A stretch of DNA of 64,000 nt from Tricholoma matsutake (Eukaryota > Basidiomycota > Agaricomycetes > Agaricales > Tricholomataceae), in contig AP026542.1 of the NCBI GenBank assembly GCA_026075535.2, positions 5,332,001 to 5,396,000 of the forward strand. The letters are read 5' to 3'. Position 1 is the stretch's first letter. Each line of letters opens with the position of its first letter. Under the pieces are notes generated by a model. That model did no database searches, had not been told where the DNA came from, and saw nothing but the letters and a program-made list of their open reading frames with translations. Shown here in pieces: positions 46,501-57,551 of this stretch. Position numbers and translations under genes: made by a program.

Positions 46501-49500
46501 CCACTGAAATACTTCGCCATCAGCGAATCAATGCATAACTCTGGGCCAAGAGGCTGTAGGATAGTTGACATAAGAATGTAAATCAGCCAGTCATCAGTGC
46601 TTACATTCCTTTCCCTGTCTGCTTCAAATTGGGTTGCTGCAACCAAGATTAGTGGCGTGATCTTGATGTTGACCCCATGGCGGCATCTGAAGCGATAACT
46701 AGTTGAATCGAGATTATGATCATGATTCAAGTCAAGGGGCCCATCAAGAGCTATTGGTGTGTGGTCCCGAGATTCATTGGTTGACAAATTGGCCTGGGGG
46801 AAACCTAGGGGTGAAGAATCCTGCAAAGTACATGAAGACTCAGCAATGAAATTCATAATAACAGAGAACATCGCACTTTAGCGAGGACAAAAGGATGCCG
46901 ATCCCATAATATGGGTGTTTCGAGATGATGGGCAATGTAATGGCGCGTGTAACGCATGAGCAATGGATTATTGATGGCATGATATGATGAGCCTTTGATT
47001 CATGACATGAGTTGAGATATATTGTGTAAAAAGTCAAGAACACTCACTCGCAAATTCAAACCAATCACTCTCAGAACTTGCATCTGTCAGATCTTCATTG
47101 TCAGATTCATCACCGCTTGCCAAGTCCTGACTGTCCTCTTCAACAAAAGGGGCGATCGGAGATGAAGACCGAGTTTTGCTATATATGGCATCAGACCAAC
47201 ATGAATATGCACACGGTGGATTCCTTACGCCAAGCGAGCATCGCGATCCGCCTCTGAGACGCCTTCCTCAGTATCTGATTCGTATAGTTGACCTATGCTT
47301 GGCACAGGCCACGATGTTGAAAGTCTTCCATCTGTATGCACGTCCTGTTCCACCGGAAGAACATCTTCGGGTTCTGGTGGCTTCGGAAATAAAGGCTGCG
47401 GCAGATAGAGTCCATTCTTGTGTCTAGATCCTGAGATAATCGTCAGTTACATGAGGGGCACGCGAAGATCTAACTTCACACCCTGAGACCGTAAGGAAGC
47501 CAACATCTGACGAGCCCGGCTGGTCAATTTATCCTGTTCTTCAACGTAGGCAACTTGAGCGCTTGTCATGCTGCGATAACCACGTGGAGAAGCATATATA
47601 TCCAGAAAAGCATCGGTAACGATTTCCGCAACCTCAAGCCAGCGATTGCTTTCCGTAGACACAGACAGCAAGACCTTCACGAAAACTTCCGGAATCCTAA
47701 GGCTAGTGACTTTCCGATAATAACGGCCACCAAGGTCATTACTGTCTACCCTTATACCTTGTGAAAGGGAGATCATGAGAGATGCATGACCTGCTCTCCA
47801 AGTAGTATCGAAAGTTGAGATGGAAAACTTGACGAAGGTGACTGTTCATTTGGTGAGCACAATGACCTGCAAAAAAATTTCAACGTACTATCAGGATCGA
47901 CAGCTGGGAGGTAATCGGCGGCAGGGGCATTCGGAAGGTCTGCGAAATTCAAGCGGAAAGCATTTCCAGCAGCAACAAGCACTCTTCCACCAGATGCAGA
48001 GAGCAGGAGTTTCACAGCACCAAGGCTGATCTCCCAAATGCATACGTATGTTGCCGTCCGCGGTTGAGGTCCGAATAAGCGGTGGGCCGTGATATCGAGC
48101 CCTACTGAAGACATCAACTTTGCTCTAATTTGGTCAGCATGACATTACCATCAATAAAATATGTTTCGGTCATGTTGGAAAAAGGATGTCTTGAGTATGT
48201 AACCCTCTCCGGATAATCATCTACGATGCCGCCTAAGATTGCGCCGACGTTGAGTGACATTTCTGCTTATGGATGAGATCGCTGTGTCTTTATTCCAAGT
48301 AAAAAAAGCTGGCTTGCCCATGTAATAATCGTGCAGCCGAAGTTGTAATTGAATTTCGGGGACAGTGGCGACAACACAGGCACCAATTCCAACATTCATG
48401 TCCTTGAGGTCACTTGACGCCTCGTATCCTGGAAGACCAGCTGGCAAAATTAGTGTACCACGTGTTACACACAGCATGAGCTCGACTTGAAGCATGTTCG
48501 ACTAGCATGAGCGATGAGGATGACTTGAGAAAATCACAGGGATACAATCTCACTTTTCCCTCTCGATACTTCGACAGCAGGGGATCCCCAGGTGGCAGGT
48601 TTCGTTTCCTCTTGTCCAAGTACTCGTACAATGTCGAAAAATGAGTAAATGACCCGAAGTAATTTTCTCGAATAACCATGAAGTAACGGACGGACCATCC
48701 TAACATTTTGAAGGCGAAGTCACTCGCCTGAATACCTTCCACGTAAGCAAAGCATCATGCAAGACGTTCATGGCATACCGTAAACTTCAGCCTCAGCTGT
48801 TCAACATGTTCCTTTCGAACCTCCGCAAAGTATTGGTAGGATCCATTGATACGAAGGGATCCGATTTTGGCCAGACTATTACCTCCTCTAGGAGCATGAA
48901 GTGCGTTCGTATTCCATCGGGGCAAAGACAAGGTGACTGCAGGGTCAGGGACATCTACAACAAATGATATATTTGTTGATTCCTGTCGGAACCCGTTCAA
49001 TGGCACTTCAGCGGTGGAAATAAGATGCGCTCCCCGTGTGGTGAGAAGTGCTTCCACGTGACGGTTAACTAAGGCTGTCATTAGAACGTATTCGCTTACC
49101 ATTTTCATCCCTGACAAGCGGTTTGTCAATAATGTTGTGGTCGTTGGCGTACATATTGAGCTCAAAATGATGCATTTCGAACTCGAGACCGTAGACCATG
49201 GGAACAAAACGTTGGTAGTCGGACGGCGGCCCCGCTGCCCAATCTCTTCCAAGATCGATGAACATATTGATGTGTTCACGGATAAGATAGAGAATGGGCT
49301 GCCGTAGAGATACTGCAACAATCCATTTGCGTTCGAGGTTCCATTTCAGTGGCATCGGTAGCTCGCAGCGGACCTTTTTTTTTTTTTGAAAATTATGAGA
49401 TACAGTACAAAGAGCGCAGAAACACCAACCCTGCACGATTCGGCAGTCACTAAACGGATGTCGTTCAGGCTTGAAGTAACCACCACGGTATCTAGATGGA

Positions 49501-51439
49501 TATCCAGAATAGGCTGATAGCCAGACGGCCCTATCACCATTGGCATGGTGTAGTTGATCGAAGAACGGTCCCCCACATTTAATTGGATCGTAGCAGGCTC
49601 CCGTATCCGTTGTCTCTGAGGAAGTCCGGCTCTTCCGTCCCACTGCCAATCCTATACCAGTGTAAGATAAGAGCAGGACACCATACGAGAACCGAGTAAA
49701 TACCTTAGAAGCTTCCCGAAATGGAATTTGCAACACGGTCCCTTCTCGCAACTCGAAGAACACTCGCAGCGCTGTCCACATTCGTTTATCCCCAGGTTGA
49801 AGACACGGAGTCATCTCCCCATCATGATATGTAGGGGGGAAGAAAGCCCTTTGGAGCTCTAGCCTAGAATAAAACTGTCAGGACTTGCTTCAGCCAAAAA
49901 CTCGAGCGATACTACCGTTGACGATCCGCCCACGGTCCATATCTCAGAAATCCACCGCATATGATGATATCAAAACCCCATTCCGGAGATACATCCCCAT
50001 TACCAATATCGATGGACTCGATGTTAACATGCTCTGTGTGCTCTGGCACTTCTCCCACTGCATCTGCATAGTATGAGAGTTCCACGATAGGTGCTTCCAG
50101 AATCCTGGATTCAATGGCATATTCTAAAGTAGAAAAGTCTGCACCAAGGGGAGTTGCGTCTTCCGCAGATTTGCCAGATTTCTTGCGCGTTCTGGACGAG
50201 CTCCGATGTTGCCGCAGTGCACGGAGTTCGTGGCGATCGGACGAATATCTGTTGGTGAGACTTGAAAGGCCGAGTCGACGCCATAACTTGTTGAACGAGC
50301 GGTAGGACAGATAAGAAGAGGCGCTACCCAGTGTAGAATATCTGGAAAGGTGTCAAACAGATGTTCCGTAAACAAGGAAAGTGCTGTACTGTATTATACG
50401 ACCATGAACCAGTTCCCCCATAGTGGTCATTGGATCAACATAATCCTCATTCCGCACATATCGTACGAGTGCTTTCTGGAACTTCAACCCAAGTATTTGT
50501 TTATAAAGATCAAATTTGGATCTTGACTATTACGGATATGTCAGATTTGTCTGTTTGGAGAGATGAAATTTATTGCGAACCTCCACAATGCCAAATGTTC
50601 CCTCAGTCCTTTGGAATTCGGCGACCAGGAGATTTGGCGTTGAAGCGTTGCCGCAGATGATAGTACCCTTGATAACTTCAATACCAAGAGGAAGTAGATC
50701 CTTCGGGTCAAGGTTCGGAAGCTGATGCTTGACCCAAGTCAGTACCTTCCGGACCGAACCAGGGATGGGGAGAGCGCGCTGAGCCAAAGCGGGAGGATGG
50801 AAGCTTGATGATCCCGTACGTGTGGGTCTCAACCCCGGTCTGCGTTCAGTAGATCGAGAAACGGGATGGTTAGAACTGTTGACCTCCATTTTCGAAATAA
50901 TGTCGTCGTAGGATGCTGTTCTGTTGTAAAGAAACCACTCGAACCCCTGGAAGGAGACATGAACGCGGCAATTCATAGAAGGTGCGACTGGCTTCTCTGT
51001 GTCTGCGTCGTCAGAGCTTGTGGGAGAAGCAATTGACTCGATGACATACGATCCTCTCCTCCAAGAATTGTTCCCATCTCCTCCTCTGACATGGGTCTTC
51101 GGATCCAATACCGCCATTGTAGTTGTGCTTTGACCACTTTGACTGTTTGGTTACTTGAATGGTACGTTACATCCTTGAGGAGAATTCGTCCAGCCACAAG
51201 GGAAAAATGAACAGAGCCTGCATTTTCCAATATCATTTCATTGGCATATTGAAATGCGATACTAAATATGATGACCACATACCGATTTCCACCCAGATGC
51301 TTGAAGATTCTTCATTCCAATACAGAAGCCGAATGCCCCGACCAATCAGAAAGGCAACGAAGCGGTTCCAATGGAAAAAGTAAAAGATGATTGCAATAAC
51401 GATGCATATACATGATACTAAAAGAAGCGTATCAAGCAT
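40550..51439 (-). CDS. CSF1: Csf1-type bridge-like lipid transfer protein
   Basis: This very large multi-exon gene spans almost 11 kb and should encode roughly 3,000 residues. The N terminus has one membrane segment (LLLVSCICIVIAIIFYFFHW) then FLIGRGIRLLYW and VHFSLVAGRILLKDVTYH, the Csf1/Chorein-like start. Resolved early exons: 51283-51439, 51050-51217, 50581-51002. Further conserved blocks are RVHVSFQGFEWFLYNRTASY, LEYAIESRILEAPIVELSYY, SPEWGFDIIICGGFLRYGPW and the long exon 43917-46871 (about 980 codons). The C-terminal FSA_C region (40550-41920) ends at TAG. Yeast Csf1 and animal BLTP1 form a long hydrophobic groove at ER contact sites that moves phospholipids. Intron 48263-48317 is GC-AG. 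Some junctions, for example near 50341 and 46870, are not resolved, so the exact exon set is uncertain. Confidence 0.87.
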
Positions 51440-51539
51440 TTCCCCAGGTCGCTGAAGTCGGTAATGCCAATGACAGGACGCGTCTTGGAAATAGTGCTGA
51501 CTAAGCAAGTGCCGTTTTCTCGAACCGACGACAATAACA
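51440..51539. promoter_or_regulatory. Bidirectional promoter, CSF1 / twin-Cx9C gene (100 bp)
   Basis: The start codons of CSF1 (minus, 51439) and the small Cx9C gene (plus, 51540) are separated by 100 bp. No TATA box stands out. This is the second of three divergent pairs with about 100 bp between start codons. Confidence 0.5.
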
Positions 51540-51799
51540 ATGACGCTGGCGGTGAAAAGCGGATCGTCAACAACAGCAACGCCTTTGCAGAGACTAGCCC
51601 TCCACTCTACGTCTACATGTTCAGATCAGGCATCCAGTTACGGCAAATGTATCCTGGCCACCTATACCGATGTCAAGAAAAATTCTTGTCGTGAGGAATT
51701 TGTTAAGTTCGGAGAGTGTCTTCGTAAAGCTGTAAGTTCCTGCCTGAAACTGGTTCCCTCGGCTTACACAGTAATCTACAGATGGGACGAAAGTGGTGA
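51540..51799 (+). CDS. Small twin-Cx9C (CHCH-type) protein, probably mitochondrial intermembrane space
   Basis: Two exons (51540-51731, 51782-51799) encode 69 residues. Four cysteines are arranged C-x9-C, 12 residues, C-x9-C (CSDQASSYGKC, then CREEFVKFGEC), the signature of proteins trapped in the intermembrane space by the Mia40/Erv1 disulfide relay. The pattern resembles NDUFAF8-like complex I assembly factors (motif SYGKC followed by KKNSC), but the family assignment is tentative. The last exon is only 18 nt and gives MGRKW then stop. Confidence 0.68.
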
Positions 51800-51906
51800 T
51801 CAGTGCACAAATCGTAAAGCAATACAGACGTCTACTAGATAACACACAACCAATATAAACCAATGTACCTACTATTAATCCAGGGGAGATAAATTATGGC
51901 TAGCCA

Positions 51907-52728
51907 TCATTCTCGCTCAGTCAATCCGCCAGGTATTCTTCCGCCACTGTCACCGTCACTGGAACCAACCGTGCCACCACCTTCCCTTCTCGTCTGCGAA
52001 CCTCGCATTAACATCCTCATTCCCCTGGGAAAGTGCCATGGTGTCGTGTTCGGAAGAGGTAAGGATGTATCCGAGGTTGCAGCGCGGGGAGGGGGCGGTG
52101 GATTTCGCAGACGTGCTATGATAGGCGCAATACGGAGGTCGATAACGTATTGAGATGCACTTGTGGGAAAGTATGATTTTGTATGTTCTGATATGATTGC
52201 TGAGAGTGGCGTCGAATATCGTGACGTGGATTCCGACAACGGCGCAGGAGATAACATGGGTGAGTCAGGTATAGGGAGAAGCATATCGTGGGTATCCGGT
52301 TCCGCACTGCTCTCGAAAAGAGATGCTTCGTATGCGATAGTTGTGAGCACCATCTGGAGAAATATGATGAAAACGTCGAGCCTGAGAAGCTGCAACTTGG
52401 ATGGGACGTATGCTAGGATGAAAATTACACAGAGGCAACTTTTGAATGATTCAAAGCAACACACCCAAACCAACGAAGTCAAGCACGACTGCTCTCCCCT
52501 CCGCCGCGCCTTGCGTCGCATGATACCACAAACTGGGTGCATTGAAGAACAAAATATTGAAGAAGAAGAAGCGGAGGGAACGGGATGCCGTGGCGTCAAG
52601 GTCTCGAGGTTTCGAGCATTGAACCTGAGAGACAAGACGACATACGAATGACCATATTGATGGAGAGAGAATAAATGACAAAGTGTGCAGTTGATAGAGC
52701 AGGGCATCGAACTATATTCAAGAGTCAT
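51907..52728 (-). CDS. Hypothetical protein with hydrophobic middle and Pro-rich tail
   Basis: A 273-codon minus-strand frame from ATG 52728. The middle is hydrophobic (LTSLVWVCCFESFKSCLCVI, then FILAYVPSKLQLLRLDVFII and FLQMVLTTIAYEA), suggesting two or three membrane segments. The tail is rich in Ser, Pro and Arg (RNPPPPPRAATS, then GGTVGSSDGDSGGRIPGG). No known domain is visible and the true gene may have introns and a later start, for example at MRRKARRRGEQS. The frame could be a chance one; the length and membrane pattern are the only support. Confidence 0.4.
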   Translation of the reverse strand: MTLEYSSMPCSINCTLCHLFSLHQYGHSYVVLSLRFNARNLETLTPRHPVPSASSSSIFCSSMHPVCGIMRRKARRRGEQSCLTSLVWVCCFESFKSCLCVIFILAYVPSKLQLLRLDVFIIFLQMVLTTIAYEASLFESSAEPDTHDMLLPIPDSPMLSPAPLSESTSRYSTPLSAIISEHTKSYFPTSASQYVIDLRIAPIIARLRNPPPPPRAATSDTSLPLPNTTPWHFPRGMRMLMRGSQTRREGGGTVGSSDGDSGGRIPGGLTERE

Positions 52729-52998
52729 AAGACAAGAATTGTGAACGATGTGAGTGAACTTGCGGAATGAATGATATGCTGTCTTTGTGTATGATACCGC
52801 TTATGCATGTCATAAAGTTATCGGTCTGACCGTGAACGCTGTGAAGTACGCGTTCCCCACGCAACCCTTGACGAAGAGTCCAAGTGATTGTCAGTTGACA
52901 GTGACAAACACTACATAATGTATACATATCGCTTATATTATACATAATGTAAAAAGTAGTTTCCGTCTAACCCGACGTAATGATCTCCTGACCTCTAA

Positions 52999-54110
52999 TC
53001 AACTTCGGGGTGGGTCGTATACTAGAAGATCCACCATTTGCCTGGGGGATGTTGGAGGGTGGGGAATTTCCCTCTCTAACTCTGGCAGTTCCATCTCACC
53101 GTCCCTAACTTTCAATCGAGCTTTCTCATCTGCAGAGATTTCCTCGTGAGTCCACAAGCCACCTCCATAGCCGTCCTCAAGAGGGAATGCGGGAGTCTTG
53201 TGGCCCACCACTGGCACCTCATATCTTGATCGGGTGATTTCTTCATACGGATCATAGATCTGTTGGAAGTAACGAGGAAAACGCAATCCTAGAGATGCTG
53301 CAATTTGATCACCAGAGAGGACCGAGTACTGAGAGTTCTTTTCCGGGAAAATGAGCCTCATTGCTTCCTGGTTTACCATACGTGACCTTCGCTCCATTCT
53401 TTTTTCGTGTTTTAACTGCTTCGCATAATAACCCACTACCAGTGCTCCGCCTACACGCTCTCAGTTATCAGAGTTAGGCACTAAAACGAGAAGGAATGAA
53501 TGTGACGCACAAAATTCGATGAGAAGTACCATCACTGTTATAACGAAGTACATCCATTTCGCGATTGTCAGTGATACAATGCACCGCTCTTTAGCTTCCG
53601 GGGGCTGAGTTATGTCCTGACAAACCCTCTCGGTAGCAGTTGTCGAGAAATGAACGACCATGTATAGTAGATACGTAGAAGCGGCTATGTTTAAGCAGAA
53701 GTGACCAGAGGTGAAGTAGGTGTATAGCTGAACGAAGGATTGTTTAGAAACGACAGCGCCTACAAATCTGGTGAACAGGGATAAGAGGTGGGTTCTGTCA
53801 TTATGACGTATATACCCTACCCAAAGATGGATACTAGGAAGAACGAGACTCCCATTAGCCCAGCGAGGACGAATGCTGCTCGCTCCGCGCTAGTCATGTC
53901 CGGCGTGCCTAGCATCAGTTGCATTACTCGGAATGTGACATTGGTGCACACTGACAGGCACTCACGGCCGATTTCAGACCACACAACACCGGAAAGAATG
54001 GCACCAAATACGATTCCTAGAAGCGTCAAGATGGAAGCACCCATGCGCACGGGCATGCAACGGCAGGGCACGGTTCGTTCACAGAAAAGGTCGGTGAATT
54101 GCAAGGCCAT
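52999..54110 (-). CDS. Four-pass membrane protein of unknown function
   Basis: Three minus-strand exons (53821-54110, 53511-53767, 52999-53450) encode 332 residues. Hydrophobic segments: ILTLLGIVFGAILSGVVW, FVLAGLMGVSFFLVSIFGFV, FCLNIAASTYLLYMVV and MYFVITVMVLLIEFCGALVV. The loop between the third and fourth segments has two Cys (ERVCQDITQPPEAKERC). The C-terminal 150 residues are charged and cytosolic in style (KHEKRMERRSRM, ending LVYDPPRS). Both introns have standard ends and preserve the frame across membrane segments, so the gene is real. The topology recalls tetraspanins but the CCG motif is absent. I do not recognise the family. Confidence 0.75.
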
Positions 54111-54591
54111 GCTTCCCGCACCAAGGGGACCGTAGGAGTGATATTAATGAGTTGTGCTGACGTGCACTAGCTGTCATAGGCGGCGATCATCAGTGATCAC
54201 TGCATTGTGAGACTCGGAGAAAACACAGCCGCCCATCAAACCTGCTAGATACATACAGGCACTGCGCACGCGATGAGTCCAGTACGAATGTGGGCTTCGA
54301 AGCCAACACCGCGTCTTGAACCGCAATTATATTATTTGTCTCTATTAGTTTCACCTGCGTATGACATGAAATATTATACAATCGTTTCTAGTCAAACTAG
54401 CTCCTGGCGCAGAGTTGAACGTTAACGTTAACCTGACTGAATATTGAATGTCCATGCATCCATGTGTCGGTGGATTGAAGGACGTGTTTCTTGAATAAGA
54501 GATGAAGTTTGATTTCGTTATAGTATGTAGTTTCGATGCAAACAAGACCAAAGCAATAACTTGGGAGTATACTTCTGGTCATCTGGGCGGG
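54111..54591. other. Divergent intergenic region (481 bp)
   Basis: This lies between the start codons of the four-pass membrane protein (minus) and HDA1 (plus) and presumably contains both promoters. GTTAACGTTAACC near 54420-54432 is a tandem palindrome. An in-frame ATG at 54502 upstream of HDA1 adds 30 residues without family similarity and is not preferred. Confidence 0.5.
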
Positions 54592-57450
54592 ATGGCTCCA
54601 GCAGTAGAGCTCCGTGATGAGGAAACGACAGACATGGATGTAGATATTCGACATCCCCCAGCTATATTTTCTCCCCGTCCATCCTCCCTCACTGGTCCTC
54701 GTGCTTCTTCTGTGCCGCTCAATCAGTATAGATACACCGTCGGGTGTGTTTATTCTGCTGAAATGACCTCGCACTTTTCACCCCACGGCCATCCAGAACA
54801 ACCGGCACGGATATCGAGAATATGGCAAGCTTTAGTCCATGGTCGATATACTAAGAAGATGAAGTGGCTGCCCATCAGAGCAGTTCGAAAAGAGGAAGCT
54901 TTGTTAGTCCACAGTGAAGATCATTGGGATAAAGTACAAGCCATACAATGTGAGTATTTCCAATATATGCACCTGCCAGAGTGCTGAAATCAGGTTAGAT
55001 ATGACGGAGCAAGAGAGGGTCGATTCAGAAGATTACTACGAACAACTTTCATTGTATGTCATGCAGGGAACAACGCGAGCTGCCCTTCTGAGCTGCGGGG
55101 GCGTTATCGAGTGTTGTCTCGCGGTGGCTCGAAATGAATTAAAAAAAACATTTGCAATTGTTCGCCCCCCGGGTCATCACGCCGAGCCCGAAGAACATAT
55201 GGGATTTTGTTTCTTCAATAATGTTGCTGTTGCAGCGCGTGTGGTACAGCAGCTAACAACCGTCAGGAAGATCATGATCTTAGATTGGTGAGTGGCCTTA
55301 ATGTTAAAAGATCTAGTCATTGATTATTGGCTGAAAGGGATGTTCACCACGGTGCGTCTGCAATATATATATATATATCATACGGTCCTGTAGCTTCGAC
55401 AGGAAATGGCACCCAGCGAGCCTTCAATGATGATCCCAGCGTTTTATATGTCTCCCTTCATCGTTATGAGCAGGGAACGTTCTATCCTTGCGGTCCATTT
55501 GGAGGATTACAATCTTGCGGAGAAGGACCCGGTCTTGGATAGTACGTACTCTGCTGATATCCAAGGGCAATCCATTTTCTAGTAAATATTTAGCTCCGTT
55601 AATGTTCCATGGCCCGAAAAAGGCATGGGTGACGCAGATTATATCCATGCGTTCCAAAAGGTAATTTTACCAATCGCGATGGAATTCGCCCCAGAACTAG
55701 TAATCAGTAAGTTATGAATGGCCTAGCAGTGGAATGTAACATCATTTATTTGCACGACTTCTAGTTTCTGCAGGCTTTGATGCTGCTGCCGGCGATGACC
55801 TTGGCGAATGTTATGTCACACCGGCGGGATATGCCCACATGACGCATATGCTCTCAGGACTAGCAAATGGAAGACTAGTCGTTGCACTCGAAGTACGCAT
55901 ACGACCGAATACCTAGATCAGTCGACTGACCATATTCATGTAGGGCGGCTATAATCTGGACTCTATATCAAACTCTGCAGTTGCGGTGGCCAGGGTCATT
56001 CTCGGTGAAGCGCCTGACCAACTACCACCTATGACAGCTGGTGAGGCTGCCACGGAGACCGTTTTTTTAGTTGCCCGAGAGCAGAGCAAATATTGGAAAA
56101 ATGTCGATCCCAAGGCCTGTGAACCACGAGAAGGTATCTTGGATTACGGTAGTGGCTTTTCTTTGTTTGACTTCTCTTCCCAGGATTGGAGGAGATTAGC
56201 TTTTCCATTCCAGGTAGATCCATATATTCCCCATCGGCCATACGCTCACCTCTCCCTTAATCTAGAAATCCTCAAGGCTCATCGGCAACATTATCTGTAT
56301 ACTGAACACGACATGATGCAAATTCCTATGATTAGTCCAGAGCTCGAACAAAGGTTCTCCACCCAGATAATGTGCACGTAAGTGCTATGCTTTCTTCACT
56401 TCGCTTTGGGTTGGATGCGATCTCTTATAGGCGAGACATCTTTGAGAAGAAAATCATGGTCATTTTTGCGCATGAATTGTCAGTAATTCTGATCATATAT
56501 TCGGCTACTACTATTGAATAGTTGGTTCCAGTGGCAATCTTCGCCTCGAATTACAGTCATCCGCCACATGCGATGTTCACATGGAGAGATCTTACCTGGT
56601 TTGTTGTCATGCGACCGAGGTGCCCACGTCATTGACACGTTCCATGCAGCTTGATTTTTCCAAAGCACTCATTACCTGGATAAAGGCCAAGGACTACTCA
56701 TTACTGGATGTCAATCTTTTTCCGAAGCCATTCTCCACTATGACAACGGTGTGGTAGATATTTATTGTAACATTTTCGGTTCTGATTGGTTTCTTCATAT
56801 TAGCGCGCCAGGTCTTTGGATGATTTTGGGAAGGATATTCTGACGTACTTATGGGATAACTATGTCCAGTAAGTCCAATACGATCTTCTGTGCCAGATAT
56901 CTCACCTCCTTTTGAAAGGCTGGCTAATGCGCAGCGCGTCATTATCATAGGACATGGACCAGGTAGCCAGCATGTCATGGATCTTCTCGAGCGCCGATGT
57001 ATGTCACCTATATCTCCACCAAATAGTTTCACGCTGAATGCATGTTAAGCTGTCGGTGTTATGAGGATGGTCAAGGCTGTGGTTCAGATTGTGGGACATT
57101 CAGCCATACCGATGACGCCGAGAAATTCTGATGACCTGATAGAGTGGTACAGAAAGGTCTGCTCGTTGCAGATTGGTTGGTGTCCCATTGGAAAACTGAT
57201 GAAAAATATAGCACTCGTTTGTGGTCATACCCTCAACTCATCGAATGCTTGGACCCGCCATGAGAGCGAAAGATATCCGACGACATGGAGAACTTGTACC
57301 TATAGGTGTGTTGTGGTCTTGTGCATGTCTTTCTTACTCAAGTGTTTTATCCTTGTAGATGAATCTCAACCAGTCAAGCTCGTCATGCTGGCATTACCTG
57401 GCATCGAGCAATTCGTCAACCAGCAATTGAAGCGATACCCTTTGGTCTAG
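54592..57450 (+). CDS. HDA1: Class II histone deacetylase Hda1 with Arb2-like C-terminal domain
   Basis: Seventeen exons encode 674 residues: 54592-54949, 54999-55287, 55338-55351, 55403-55541, 55594-55706, 55765-55892, 55944-56133, 56184-56213, 56266-56377, 56431-56478, 56532-56598, 56650-56748, 56804-56868, 56919-56998, 57050-57156, 57212-57305, 57359-57450. The deacetylase fold has [39 protein letters not shown] (tandem His), DVHHGNGTQ (zinc Asp/His), [13 protein letters not shown] (zinc Asp) and EGGYN. All zinc and charge-relay residues are present. The Arb2-like tail contains [15 protein letters not shown] and [11 protein letters not shown]. Hda1 removes acetyl groups from H3 and H2B tails in the nucleus to silence genes. 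Exon 3 is a 14-nt microexon coding the catalytic DVHH. Confidence 0.95.
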
Positions 57451-57551
57451 GAGCCTGGTTTCTCTCGTTTGAGCTTTGTACTTACGCTATCGCATATTTA
57501 TTTGATGTAGTGCGCAATGCTATCCATGTATTTCTTATCCGATATCCTTAA

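Noticed and set aside
51002..51102. Apparent frameshift in CSF1 exon 2
   Set aside because: A 47-nt intron (51003-51049, GTATGT..GCAG on the minus strand) explains the frame change and joins SEEEMGTILGGED to the conserved EKPVAPSMNC region.
55366..55379. AT dinucleotide run
   Set aside because: A short microsatellite inside an HDA1 intron; ordinary for this gene-rich region.
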